DNA of 64,000 nt. It comes from Polyangiaceae bacterium (GTDB lineage: Bacteria > Myxococcota_A > Polyangia > Polyangiales > Polyangiaceae). The position numbers and the translations under genes are program-made. The first letter of the stretch is position 1. Each line of letters starts with the position of its first letter. This document shows positions 1 through 8,686 of the stretch, one piece after another. The stretch covers positions 1 through 64,000 of the forward strand of contig JANXOF010000082.1 of NCBI GenBank assembly GCA_025353725.1. The letters run 5' to 3'. Under the pieces are notes generated by a model. It saw nothing but the letters and a program-made list of their open reading frames with translations, was not told the origin of the DNA and searched no databases.

Positions 1-1
1 C

Positions 2-241
2 GCGCAAGCGGCGGCCAACCTCTTTTCTCTCCTCGCGTCGTGCATGCTGCACGACCTCGACCCCGAGTCTTACCTCGAGGCGATGATTCGTGTCGTGCCG
101 TATTGGCCGCGCGACCGGTATCTCGAGCTCGCGCCGAAGTACGGGTTGCGAACGCGGGCTCGCCTCGACGCGCAGCAGCTCGCGATGCCGCTCGGCCCCA
201 TCACGGTGCCGCCCGCGGAACAACAGCTTGCGCCGAGCTAA
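2..241 (+). CDS. IS66-family transposase, C-terminal end (partial at left edge)
   Basis: The reading frame is open from base 2 to the TAA at 239-241 and gives the last ~79 residues of a DDE transposase. The segment AANLFSLLASCMLHDLDP followed by YLEAMIRV and WPRDRYLELAPKY is the typical tail of IS66 transposases, in which a helix with 'LLATC.L.GVDP..YL' precedes a 'WP.DRY.EL.P' motif and a Pro-rich end. The rest of the gene lies outside the window, so whether the element is intact is unknown. No terminal inverted repeat could be defined at the right side. The stop overlaps the end of a desaturase remnant on the other strand, suggesting insertion or rearrangement here. I am fairly sure of the family and unsure of activity. 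Confidence 0.72.
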   Translation, partial: AQAAANLFSLLASCMLHDLDPESYLEAMIRVVPYWPRDRYLELAPKYGLRTRARLDAQQLAMPLGPITVPPAEQQLAPS

Positions 242-651
242 GCCAACTTCCACGCTCGCGAGTCTCGGCCATCACGGGCTCCAAGTCGAGAACGTGTCTC
301 GGTGCAGGGGATACGAGGAACAAGCGGGCCAAGCACGTAAGACTTCAAGACGAACCCCGCGATGCTGGGCTGGTTTAGATCGGGATGAATCATTCCGGCG
401 AGAGCTGCGTGATGTTTTGGCAGCGTGCTCCAGTGCGCGCCAGGCTTTTCGTGGTGAGCGGTGTGGTAGCCGCTGCTAAAAACGAGCCAGTTCGCAACAG
501 GCCCCACGAAATTCCGAGACTGATTGTAGTCCGACCATGGGTCGCCGTGAACGTGCTGGAGGTAGTTGATAAACATCATTCCCCAGAGGCCCATGGCTGC
601 GGTCGCGCCGAAGCTGCACGCGTACGCTAAACGCTTTATTGGGTTTTCCAC
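238..651 (-). pseudogene. fatty acid desaturase remnant (C-terminal half only)
   Basis: The translated frame contains NYLQHVHGDPWSDYNQSRNF, then GPVANWL and GYHTAHHEKPGAHW, which is the third histidine box (HxxHH) region of membrane fatty acid desaturases with its flanking sequence. Family members are about 300 residues with two more His boxes upstream. Here the frame opens at a GTG at 651 (or slightly upstream; an in-frame stop lies at 718-720), so the first two boxes and the first membrane segments are missing and the enzyme could not be active. I found no matching N-terminal half in any frame of bases 652-939, so this looks like a 5' deletion rather than a single frameshift. The 3' end overlaps the IS66 transposase end by 4 bases. 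Confidence 0.7.
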
Positions 652-939
652 ACCTCGGAGTTTCGTCGCTGCCCGGCGCTCCGTCCATTCGCTTTTCCAC
701 GCGCTCGGCGGACTTCTTCAAAACGCGTATTTGTTTCGAAAAGTGACCAATTTCGCTTACTTGCGGAGGCGCGTTGTGCTCGTCGACCGGCAAACCCCTT
801 CAGGTTCCGGTGCGCGCCATGCCCAAAATGCGACTTCGCGGCGACGCTCGACGTTCGGTGCGGGTGGCGTATCGCGAGAGGCGTTGCTACGACCTGCAGC
901 ACTTCGATGCTGAACCCCGCAAGAGTGTGTTGTTTGTGG

Positions 940-1617
940 ATGCCGATGGCGCTTGGATGCCTTGCGATATCCGCCGGAGGTTGTAGTGACGCGCCGACCG
1001 ATACGCAGGCAACACACGCTCTTTTTGCGTCGGCGACTTCATGCTCGTTTCTTAATGAACCGGGCCTGAGCTACGGTCTCGCGTCGGCATTTCCGGGCGA
1101 CGATCTCGAGCTCCCTGGCGCACCGAACCGTGGCCTTCCACAACGGGCGCGCAACGCGGCGCTGCAGCTTGCGCGCACCGTTGCCGAGGCGTGCAGGCCT
1201 TCCGGCTACACGACGTGTGCCGAGCTCCGCGCCGACTTCTTCCGCGACGGTGGAGACTACCGCGCAACCCTTGCAGCGCGATTTCGCGTTGTGAAAACGT
1301 GGAATCCACGTAATGCTTCGGTGCGAGGCCCCATGCAAGAGGAGCTCATGGACGTCTATCGCTACCTGACGGAGGGCGAAATGTGGTGGCAGGACAAGGT
1401 TCCCGCGTACCACCTATTTCGCGACGCGTTTCGACCCAGGGTGCCGGCGACCAATCCAGGGTTTGCCCCGCACGTCCAGGTCCGCGTTGCATGGTCCCTC
1501 GCCCCGCTCACCGTGGGAGAGTGCCCGAGCGACGTTCCCCTGGAGATCGTTGCCAGTGTCAGTCCGGGCGCTCGGGCGTCCACCCCTGCGATGCAGCGCA
1601 TCTGGCCCGCGCCGTAA
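940..1617 (+). CDS. putative lipoprotein, function unknown
   Basis: An open frame of about 225 residues begins with MPMALGCLAISAGGCSDAP, a short signal peptide ending in a lipobox-like LAISAGGC, so export and lipidation are likely. The body has no motif that I recognise; it contains several Cys and Trp residues (CAEL, EMWWQDK, GECPSD). I chose the ATG at 940 because it places the hydrophobic stretch at the N terminus; an upstream ATG at 907 and one at 946 are also possible. No strong ribosome site decides between them. The gene sits in a degraded region next to IS and pseudogene remnants, so it could itself be decayed: the frame ends abruptly and coding-like text in another frame (ending near 1769) follows. 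Confidence 0.5.
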   Translation: MPMALGCLAISAGGCSDAPTDTQATHALFASATSCSFLNEPGLSYGLASAFPGDDLELPGAPNRGLPQRARNAALQLARTVAEACRPSGYTTCAELRADFFRDGGDYRATLAARFRVVKTWNPRNASVRGPMQEELMDVYRYLTEGEMWWQDKVPAYHLFRDAFRPRVPATNPGFAPHVQVRVAWSLAPLTVGECPSDVPLEIVASVSPGARASTPAMQRIWPAP

Positions 1618-2108
1618 ATCGGGTTCCCGAGTTGCTGGGCGAAATTGGAAGACGTGCGCCAGGGGGGGCGCTCATTACAAGGTACAGAGCTTACAGCGCT
1701 GTGCAGGCGGCGACGGAACGAAACGGTCGCCCTTCCACACGTAGTGTCCGCGTGCCTTGCAACTCTTGATAGCGAACGCGCGAAGGGTACGGAACTCCGC
1801 CGCGTAAAATCGCGCGGCATGGTCTGCTTGACGAGGTCGTCGATCTTAGCGAGCGCTTCCGTACACCCCCGGAGCTCAATGCGTTCGGCGCCCATCAGTG
1901 AGAGCGGCGTCGTCGGTGTCAGATGGCCAAATCAGACCTTCTGCGTTCGGTCCGCCTGCCGAGGGCATACATCCTCGAGCGGTGAGCTCTCTCGATCGGC
2001 CTTCTCACAAGCGAGGTAGAGCGCGAAGTGCTCGCGGCATTGCCGTGGTGACCTCACGAGGACTTTGCACGGTCGTGGAGGTCAGCCTCGAGTCCACCGG
2101 GAGAGAAC
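1618..2108. other. no credible gene seen
   Basis: About 490 bases between two uncharacterised plus-strand ORFs. Short ORFs exist in several frames, but none has a recognisable motif, a signal peptide or a clear ribosome site. The stretch may hold decayed coding sequence belonging to the preceding lipoprotein ORF or to an old mobile-element insertion. I saw no RNA gene or clear terminator. Confidence 0.4.
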
Positions 2109-2510
2109 GTGAGCTGCAAGTCGAATCGAAGTTACACGCGGTTCGGAGACACCATCCCTGTCATGCCGGGCAAGGCCATCCGATTTACAAATAACGCGGC
2201 ATTCGAGATAAAGGTCGACGTCACCGTCATGCATCAGGGCGGCGGCCAAGAGCCGCCGTGCGATGTGCCGACGACGTTCGACCGGCGACCGACGGTGACG
2301 CTTGCCCCGGGAGCGACGCTTGATGCGGTCGTCCCGTCGCAGCTTGGGGATATCGTCGAAGTCGTCATCCCGAGGAGTCAGCGGAGCGATACGGGATCAG
2401 GAGTCCTCGTGCACGATAACGCGTTTGACTACGTCGCGTCGAAAAGCGAAACGGCGCTTACGCGAATGGGAACGTGTCACGGGGGGCCGCCCGGGGGCGC
2501 CTCACTATAA
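2109..2510 (+). CDS. small hypothetical protein
   Basis: A frame of 133 residues starts at GTG 2109, preceded at good spacing by the purine-rich GGGAGAG, which is the main reason for choosing this start; an ATG at 2163 is an alternative. The text is protein-like in composition (PGKAIRFTNN, VTVMHQGGG, TVTLAPGATLDAVV) and suggests alternating beta strands, perhaps a small beta-sandwich. There is no signal peptide in this frame, no catalytic motif and no family that I recognise. It stands alone between a gene-free stretch and the 3' end of xth on the opposite strand. It may be a real orphan or the surviving part of a larger gene. Confidence 0.4.
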   Translation: MSCKSNRSYTRFGDTIPVMPGKAIRFTNNAAFEIKVDVTVMHQGGGQEPPCDVPTTFDRRPTVTLAPGATLDAVVPSQLGDIVEVVIPRSQRSDTGSGVLVHDNAFDYVASKSETALTRMGTCHGGPPGGASL

Positions 2511-2743
2511 CGGAGGCTCTCGCGAAGGGTCGCCGAAGCGGGCGGCACATACCCGTAAAAACGTACGGCTGATGTTTGCCAACCACGACCGGAGATGGTG
2601 ACGTGAGCGCCCAGGACTGGCAGAAACGTAGTGGGCTTACACGTGCGTTTCGGGGTAGTAAGGCGACCTGTTGGGCCTGCACCCCAGTCAGACGGAGCCC
2701 AATCGCGTTAATTCAACCGGGTACGAACTTCACGCGTTCGGTG

Positions 2744-3526
2744 CTAGTCGAAATCCGCGACGACGGGGGCGTGGTCCGACGGAATGGATCCTGACTTTCC
2801 TTTTTTCCGGAAGTCGCGATCCACGTAAACGTCGCGCAGGCGCGTTGCCAGTTCGTTGGAGGCGAAGAGGAGGTCGATGCGCATTCCTGCGTTCTTGTGA
2901 AACGAGCCTGCACGGTAGTCCCACCATGAGAACCCTGGAGTCTCGGGGTACTTCGAGCGGTATAGGTCGACAAGCCCTGCCGCACGCAATCGGTCGAGGA
3001 GTGAGCGCTCTTCGGGGGTTTGGAAGATGTGACCGTCGAAGCGCGCCCCGCCGTAGGAATCGAGGTCCGTCGAGCACACGTTGAAGTCACCGCCTACGAA
3101 AAGCGGAATGTCGACTCCGCGCCGTGCGCGCTCTTCCACGTGAAGCGCGAGGCTCTCTAGCCAGTCGAGCTTAACTTTGTAGTCTGCATGTAAAAGAGTC
3201 TTCCCGTTCGGAATGTAAACGCTCGCGACTTCGATACCTTGGACGTTCGCGACCACGAAGCGAGCGCCTGCCGTCGAGGCTCCGGGTAGCTCGCGCATCA
3301 CCAACTCCGGACGCTCTTTTGAGAGTACGGCGACGCCGTTCCAGCTCGGCTGTCCTACGAGTACCACGTGATATCCTGCCGCTCGAAGCTCGAGATGAGG
3401 AAACTCGGCCTCCGCTACCTTCAGCTCTTGTAAGCAAACGATGTCCGGCTGGCGCTCGGCTAACCATTCGTTGAGGCGCACGGCCCGCGCGCGTATCCCG
3501 TTCACGTTCCATGTCGCTATCCGCAC
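2744..3526 (-). CDS. xth: exodeoxyribonuclease III (AP endonuclease family)
   Basis: A 260-residue protein of the exonuclease/endonuclease/phosphatase fold, acting in base excision repair by cutting at abasic sites and trimming 3' ends in the cytoplasm. The N terminus RIATWNVNGIRAR, the metal-binding Glu in CLQELK (residue 34), the GGDFNVC motif, and the C-terminal PSDHAPVVADF with its catalytic Asp-His pair are all present. Length matches ExoIII. I chose the GTG at 3526 because it puts the conserved 'RIATWNVNG' at residue 2; the open frame continues upstream to 3718 but that part overlaps the antiporter gene and is not conserved-looking. It is the last gene of a minus-strand set (icd, antiporter, xth) with a 32-base gap before it. 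Confidence 0.93.
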   Translation of the reverse strand: MRIATWNVNGIRARAVRLNEWLAERQPDIVCLQELKVAEAEFPHLELRAAGYHVVLVGQPSWNGVAVLSKERPELVMRELPGASTAGARFVVANVQGIEVASVYIPNGKTLLHADYKVKLDWLESLALHVEERARRGVDIPLFVGGDFNVCSTDLDSYGGARFDGHIFQTPEERSLLDRLRAAGLVDLYRSKYPETPGFSWWDYRAGSFHKNAGMRIDLLFASNELATRLRDVYVDRDFRKKGKSGSIPSDHAPVVADFD

Positions 3527-3558
3527 GGACTCGTTCGTAGCGCGATCGCTTCCGCGTG

Positions 3559-5331
3559 TCACATGTCGGTGAAGCCCGCGATGCGCGAGCCTGCGGCTTG
3601 TGTCTCGCGGTCGATCCGCTGCGCGTGCTCGTGCAGGCAACGCAACGCTTCGTCGGAGGTCGTCGTTGCCAAGAGTGCGTCTCGAGCCGCCTCGTCGAAC
3701 ACGGAGCGCGCAAGGCACGCCAGGACGCGCACTTCACGCTCAAACGCTTTGGGAGGCAGGAGCAGCAGGAAGATGATGTGAGACGCTCGTCCGTCAGGGG
3801 CGTCGAAGTCGATGCCTTCCTTGGATAGGCCAAGCGCCACGATAGGACGTGAAAGTCCTTCGATGGGCGCGTGCGGAATAGCGACCTCATCGCCGAGGCC
3901 CGTCGGCGCGACAAGCTCGCGTTCCAGCACGGCAATCAGGGCTGGCTCGACGAGGTCTCCGAGCGAGCCACGCAGCGCGTGGCCGAGTTCCTCGATGGCA
4001 CGCGCGGATGTACGAGCGAGCAGGTGCGGCACGAAGGCGCCGTTACGCACGAGATCGGCGGCAGTATCCTGCGCATCGCGTCGCTTCAGAGAGCGCGCAC
4101 TGGCCGACGGCCCATAGAGAAGCTTCTTCATCATCGGCCCCGCGAGAAGCGACGTGCCGATGGCCATCGTGACGAGCGCGACAAAGATACGATCGTCGAT
4201 AAGCCCCGCCTCGCGCGCCAAGAGCGCCAAAATGATTTCCATCGCCCCCCGCGCGTTCAACCCAAACCCGACCGCGAGGGCTTCGCGCCATGACAAGCCC
4301 GTCCAGCGCGCGCCCATCGTGCAGCCCAAGAGTTTTGCGAGCGTGGCCACGAGAAACACGGTTCCACAAAGCCAAGGAACGAAGTTCGCTGCGAAATCGA
4401 CGCGGAGCGCCGCGGAGGCGAAAAACACCGGCGCAAAAATGTTCGTTACGAACTGCTGCATCGTTTGCCGGGTTCGTTCGCGGAGGCGCGGCGAATCCCC
4501 CACGGTCGCGCCGACGATGAAGCCCCCTAACGCGGCGTGGATGCCAATCGCTTGCATCGACGCCGCGCCCAAGATGGCAAGCACGATGAGGAGCGAGAGA
4601 ATCCTCCCTGGAGCGACCTCCGCCTTCTTCTCTAGTTTGGCGAGAGCGCGATCGGCGAGGGGCCGTCCGAGAAGCAGCGCACCCGCGACGAAAAGCGTAG
4701 CGAGCATCAGCGTGCGCGCGAGAAGTACAAAGTCGACGGTGCCACCGTGCATCGGGCCAATCAACACGCTGAAGGCGACCCAGCCGATAAGGTCGTCGAG
4801 CATCGCCGCGGACATCACGAGCAGCCCGATGTCGGTCTTGAAAAGACCTAGGTCGAGGAGCGTTTTGGCGATGACAGGCATCGCGGAAATCGAGAGTGCG
4901 ACACCGAGAAAGACCGCAAAGAGGTCGCGCCGTTCGGGATGCAGAATGAACGATTCTGGCACCACGTAGCCGACAATGACCCCACCCACGAGAGGCACGA
5001 CGATGCCCAGGAGCGAGACAATAATCGCCGTGCGGCCTCGTTTCTTGACGATATTTAGGTCGACCTCCAAGCCTGCTACGACGAGCAGCAACACGACGGC
5101 GAAGGTCGTGTAGGCCGACAACATCGTGCGTGGCGCACCACCGGGAAAGAGAAAGCCCTGCGCGGCCGGTGCCACACGCCCGAGCACGGTCTTACCAAGT
5201 AGCAGACCGGCCGTTAGCTCGCCGACCACGGCGGGCAACCCAAGTGTCCGCGCGAGCTCACCCAGCAGCCGAGCGGTTCCCAGCAGTGCCGCGATCGAAA
5301 GAAGAAAAACTACGGCGTCGTGCTCGTTCAC
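3559..5331 (-). CDS. CPA2-type cation/proton antiporter fused to a PTS EIIA domain
   Basis: A 590-residue two-part protein. Residues ~1-400 are a polytopic Kef/Nap-type monovalent cation/H+ antiporter, with repeated GELTAGLLLG-like helices, a paired Asp179-Asp180 in AAMLDDLIGW in the likely ion-binding helix, and a late GLNARGAMEI motif. Residues ~440-580 resemble the nitrogen/fructose-type EIIA domain; His487 in DEVAIPHAPI matches the phosphorylatable histidine. The expected job is cation or pH homeostasis at the inner membrane, possibly tuned by phosphotransfer or by ligand binding to the EIIA-like domain. The GTG start lies 3 bases after the icd stop, so the two are translationally coupled. 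Ion specificity (K+ or Na+) cannot be told from sequence. Confidence 0.88.
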   Translation of the reverse strand: MNEHDAVVFLLSIAALLGTARLLGELARTLGLPAVVGELTAGLLLGKTVLGRVAPAAQGFLFPGGAPRTMLSAYTTFAVVLLLVVAGLEVDLNIVKKRGRTAIIVSLLGIVVPLVGGVIVGYVVPESFILHPERRDLFAVFLGVALSISAMPVIAKTLLDLGLFKTDIGLLVMSAAMLDDLIGWVAFSVLIGPMHGGTVDFVLLARTLMLATLFVAGALLLGRPLADRALAKLEKKAEVAPGRILSLLIVLAILGAASMQAIGIHAALGGFIVGATVGDSPRLRERTRQTMQQFVTNIFAPVFFASAALRVDFAANFVPWLCGTVFLVATLAKLLGCTMGARWTGLSWREALAVGFGLNARGAMEIILALLAREAGLIDDRIFVALVTMAIGTSLLAGPMMKKLLYGPSASARSLKRRDAQDTAADLVRNGAFVPHLLARTSARAIEELGHALRGSLGDLVEPALIAVLERELVAPTGLGDEVAIPHAPIEGLSRPIVALGLSKEGIDFDAPDGRASHIIFLLLLPPKAFEREVRVLACLARSVFDEAARDALLATTTSDEALRCLHEHAQRIDRETQAAGSRIAGFTDM

Positions 5332-5334
5332 GAG

Positions 5335-6339
5335 CTAGGCGCGGCCAAGAGCCTCGCAGACCGCGCGAGTGAACTCCTCAGTTCCCACGGCGCCACCGAG
5401 GTCGACCGTGCGCATTCCACCCTCGAACGTCGCGAGCAGCGCTTTCTCAATCCTGTTGGCGGCGGTGTGTTCGCCCAGGTGATGGAGCATCATGACGCCG
5501 CTTTGAATGAGGGCGGTCGGGTTCGCAATTCCTTGGCCAGCAATGTCGGGAGCGCTGCCGTGCACCGCCTCGAACACGGCACACTCGAGGCCAATGTTCG
5601 CTCCTGGAACAATCCCGAGACCACCTACGAGGCCGGCGCCGAGATCGCTCAGGATGTCGCCGTAGAGATTCTCGGTCACGATGACGTCGAGCTTGTTGGC
5701 GTTCCGCACCATGTTCATGGCGCATGCGTCGACGATGATTTCGTACGGCTCGATCCGCGGATACCGCAGCGCCACCTTTCGAAAGCACTCCAGAAGGAGT
5801 CCGTCCGAAAGCTTCATGATGTTCGCTTTGTGAACGACAGAGACGCGCTTCCGCTGCATCCTCACCGCATATTCGAATGCATATTCGCATATTCGAGTGC
5901 AGGCTTTCTCAGTGATGAGCTTGATCGACTGAGCGACGCCCGGCATGATCATGAGCTCAAGGCCGGCGTATAAGTCCTCGGTGTTCTCTCGCACGATGAC
6001 AATATCGGTGCCTTCGAAGCGCGGTTCGATGCCCGGCAGGCTTCGAATCGGCCTCACATTGGCGTAGAGATCGAGCGACTGACGCAGCGTCACATTGACG
6101 GATTTGAAGCCCTTGCCGATGGGCGTTCCGATAGGTCCTTTCAGCGCGACTTTGTTTTTTCGGATCGACGCGAGCACCTCGTCCGGAAGCGTCGTTCCAC
6201 GTTTTTCGGCGATTGCCGCGCCGGCCTCCTGCACCTCCCAGTCGATGCGCACACCGGACGCTTCGAGGACGCGTTGCGTCGCATGGGCGACCTCGGGGCC
6301 GATGCCGTCACCAGGAATAAGCGTGATCGTATGGGCCAT
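5335..6339 (-). CDS. icd: NAD-type isocitrate dehydrogenase (IDH/IMDH family)
   Basis: A 334-residue dehydrogenase of the isocitrate/isopropylmalate family. It begins ITLIPGDGIGPEV, carries the substrate-binding block SVNVTLRQSLDLYANVRP, the NTEDLYAG loop, the Lys/Tyr-containing helices, the ENLYGDILSDLGAG metal-binding motif and the EAVHGSAPDIAG nucleotide-binding loop. The 'S-x-N-x-x-L-R' and 'NTEDLYAG' text fits NAD-dependent isocitrate dehydrogenase rather than LeuB, so it should convert isocitrate to 2-oxoglutarate in the TCA cycle. It heads a minus-strand operon with the antiporter (3-base gap) and xth. Homoisocitrate or tartrate dehydrogenase remain less likely alternatives. ATG start; length is normal. 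Confidence 0.85.
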   Translation of the reverse strand: MAHTITLIPGDGIGPEVAHATQRVLEASGVRIDWEVQEAGAAIAEKRGTTLPDEVLASIRKNKVALKGPIGTPIGKGFKSVNVTLRQSLDLYANVRPIRSLPGIEPRFEGTDIVIVRENTEDLYAGLELMIMPGVAQSIKLITEKACTRICEYAFEYAVRMQRKRVSVVHKANIMKLSDGLLLECFRKVALRYPRIEPYEIIVDACAMNMVRNANKLDVIVTENLYGDILSDLGAGLVGGLGIVPGANIGLECAVFEAVHGSAPDIAGQGIANPTALIQSGVMMLHHLGEHTAANRIEKALLATFEGGMRTVDLGGAVGTEEFTRAVCEALGRA

Positions 6340-6438
6340 AGATGCGCGCTAGGCTAGCCTCGTCGTTGCCCAGGTTCTACCCCTTCGCGCTTCGCGACTC
6401 CGTTCTTAGAGCCGTTTAATAGATTTGGCTGCAAAAGC

Positions 6439-7392
6439 ATGATCGCGCCGTCCCAAGATCGTACGTTCCGCTCCCTTCGGGTCTTCGCCAACGAGGTCAC
6501 GCACCACGTGCTCGAGTGGCCGCCGCATCCCTTGACCCAGCCGACGGATCCGCGCGTCCCGGTGCGTACTGTCGTGCTCGTGCACGGCTTCATGGACGCC
6601 GCGGGCACGTGGGACCTCTTGGCGCCGATCCTTGCGGGGGAGGGCTTCCGCGTGCTCGCCCCTGACATGCGCGGGTTTGGCGAGGGCGTACGCGCTGCAC
6701 CGGGTAGCTACTACCACTTCGCGGATTACGTGTTCGACCTCGCAGAAATCGTCGAAGCGTTGTGCCCCGACGAGCCTGTGGCCGTGGTTGGCCACTCGAT
6801 GGGAGGCACCATCGCGACGCTGTTTGCGGGCTCATTCCCTGAACGCGTCGCGCTTCTCGCGCTTGTCGAGGGAGTCGGCCCGCCGGACAGTGAGTGGGAG
6901 GCCGGACCGTCGCGGATGCGCGGGTGGATTGAGCAGGTGCGCGTCTCACGCGCACGGAACCGAAGCGCGCCGACGCTCACGACGGAAGAAGCGTTGCGGC
7001 GCCTCGCAGTGAATCATCCAACGGTACCGTCGGACGTTCTCGCGGGGCGCATGCGGCATCTCTCTACGGACGTCGGCGAGGGGCGAAGGTCTTGGAAATT
7101 CGACGCCCTGCACCGGACGACGTCGCCGACGCCATTTTTCGCGAAGATGTTCGCGGAGTTCGCGAAGCGCGTGACGTGTCCCGTGCTCTTTGTCTCGGGA
7201 GGCCCACTTGGGTATCACCCCGAGGACGAGGCGCAGCGCCTTGCGGCATTCAAGGACTGCACGCGTGTGGAGCTTTCGTCCGCGGGCCACATGGTTCACT
7301 GGACTTTCCCCGATCCGCTCGCGCAAGCGCTGTGCACTCAGATGCTCGCGCTCAAGTACGACGTCGAGGAACCTGGGCGCGCAGCCGTTTAA
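6439..7392 (+). CDS. alpha/beta-fold hydrolase
   Basis: A 317-residue alpha/beta hydrolase. The oxyanion-hole strand VVLVHGFMDAAGTWD, the PDMRGFGEG loop, the nucleophile elbow VGHSMGGTIA, and a C-terminal SSAGHMVHW carrying the catalytic His are visible, with the acid expected in the preceding PVLFVSGG region. No signal peptide, so it is likely cytoplasmic. Substrate cannot be assigned; the family includes esterases, epoxide hydrolases and haloalkane dehalogenases. It is divergent from the icd operon and its 3' end faces the M16 peptidase gene with only one base between the two stops. Confidence 0.85.
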   Translation: MIAPSQDRTFRSLRVFANEVTHHVLEWPPHPLTQPTDPRVPVRTVVLVHGFMDAAGTWDLLAPILAGEGFRVLAPDMRGFGEGVRAAPGSYYHFADYVFDLAEIVEALCPDEPVAVVGHSMGGTIATLFAGSFPERVALLALVEGVGPPDSEWEAGPSRMRGWIEQVRVSRARNRSAPTLTTEEALRRLAVNHPTVPSDVLAGRMRHLSTDVGEGRRSWKFDALHRTTSPTPFFAKMFAEFAKRVTCPVLFVSGGPLGYHPEDEAQRLAAFKDCTRVELSSAGHMVHWTFPDPLAQALCTQMLALKYDVEEPGRAAV

Positions 7393-7393
7393 C

Positions 7394-8686
7394 TTAACGC
7401 GGTCCTTTAAAGCTGTTCACGATCGCCTCGAGGCGTTCGTCTTCGCCGTCTTCGAGCAACCCGACGGCCAAGACATTGAGGCGATCCGGCTGGGCGAGGA
7501 GTTCGGCCATCTCACGCAGGCGTTTCGGTGTCACGGCCGCGTTAGACGCGAGGCGTTCCTCGGGCGTTTCGAAGCGGTCAAAAAGCCAACCGCCCGCGAA
7601 GAAACCTGCCAAATCTTCCGGTGAATCGTACATCGCCCCGACCTCCCACGCATGACGACGGCGCGCCTTCTCGAGCTCTTGCTCGGTGGGCCCATGGGTC
7701 GCGAGATCGCACATCAGGTCGATGAGCTCACGCGCGACGACGGACGTCCGTGCATGTTGTACACCGGCGGTGAAGTCGAGAATCCCGTCGTCTTCGTATC
7801 CGTCGAACGAGGCACTTACGTCGTAGCAAAGCCCTTTTGAGTCGCAGATCCTATGGTAGAGGCGTGTCGACATGCCGTCGTCGAGGATGCGAAGCAGCAT
7901 ATCCATCGTGTGACGATGCTCGCCGCGATCGGGCACAGCGCGGAAGCACACGCGCAGCTCTGTCTGACTAGAAACATTCTCGACGATCTCGAGGCGAGGT
8001 TTCTTTTGCTTATGAACCGGCGCCTCGGTCGCCACGAGCGCGCCGCTCGGCAGTTCCGCAAAGCATCGCTCCGCAAGCCGAAAACAATCGTCCGCGTCTA
8101 CGGCACCCGAGAACGCGAGGATGCAGTTGGCTGCATTGTAGTGGCGAGCGTGATGCTCTCGTAACATCGCCTGATCGAACGAACGCACGCGCGCTTCGTC
8201 GCCCGTGATGGTGTAGCCAAGCGCGTGCACCGGATAGATAAGCTCACGCGATAGGTTATCGGCGTCTATCTGTCGGCCTTCGTCGTCGAGGTCTTCGAGG
8301 ATTTCCTCGCACACGATTCCCTTTTCGATCTCGATATCGTTGAAGCTGGGATGCGTAAGCACATCCCCGAAGAGTCGACTTGTTTCAGAGAGCGACTCGG
8401 TCGGGGCGGTCACGGAAAAGACGCCGAGGTCTGTCTGCGTGGCGGCGTAAAGATAGCCCCCCAAGCTCTCAAACGCGCTGTTTACGGCGTGAGACGTAGG
8501 AAGGTTGGGGGTCCCCCGGTAGAGCATATGCTCGAGGAAATGGCTGAGCCCGTTGGTCTTCGGCGCCTCGAAACGCGAACCCACGCGCACGTAGGCGGCC
8601 ATGTGTGCACGGTGGAGCTGCGGCTGCGGCGCGACGAAGACGCGGAGGCCGTTGGCGAGTGTCGTTTGCCGGATGGGAGCGTTCAA
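7394..8686 (-). CDS. M16-family zinc metallopeptidase (pitrilysin type)
   Basis: A 430-residue single-half insulinase/processing-peptidase-type enzyme. The inverted zinc motif HxxEH is present as HFLEH (His49, Glu52, His53) with the distal ligand Glu about residue 128 in GIVCEEIL. This matches the catalytically active PqqL/MPP-beta type rather than the inactive partner. The start is TTG at 8686, immediately after the TAG of the upstream parvulin gene; GAAGGA lies six bases before the TTG, which supports it, and no ATG exists before the catalytic domain. No signal peptide is evident. The pair is likely co-transcribed and translationally coupled, suggesting envelope protein quality control, although that role is inference. 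Confidence 0.88.
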   Translation of the reverse strand: MNAPIRQTTLANGLRVFVAPQPQLHRAHMAAYVRVGSRFEAPKTNGLSHFLEHMLYRGTPNLPTSHAVNSAFESLGGYLYAATQTDLGVFSVTAPTESLSETSRLFGDVLTHPSFNDIEIEKGIVCEEILEDLDDEGRQIDADNLSRELIYPVHALGYTITGDEARVRSFDQAMLREHHARHYNAANCILAFSGAVDADDCFRLAERCFAELPSGALVATEAPVHKQKKPRLEIVENVSSQTELRVCFRAVPDRGEHRHTMDMLLRILDDGMSTRLYHRICDSKGLCYDVSASFDGYEDDGILDFTAGVQHARTSVVARELIDLMCDLATHGPTEQELEKARRRHAWEVGAMYDSPEDLAGFFAGGWLFDRFETPEERLASNAAVTPKRLREMAELLAQPDRLNVLAVGLLEDGEDERLEAIVNSFKGPR

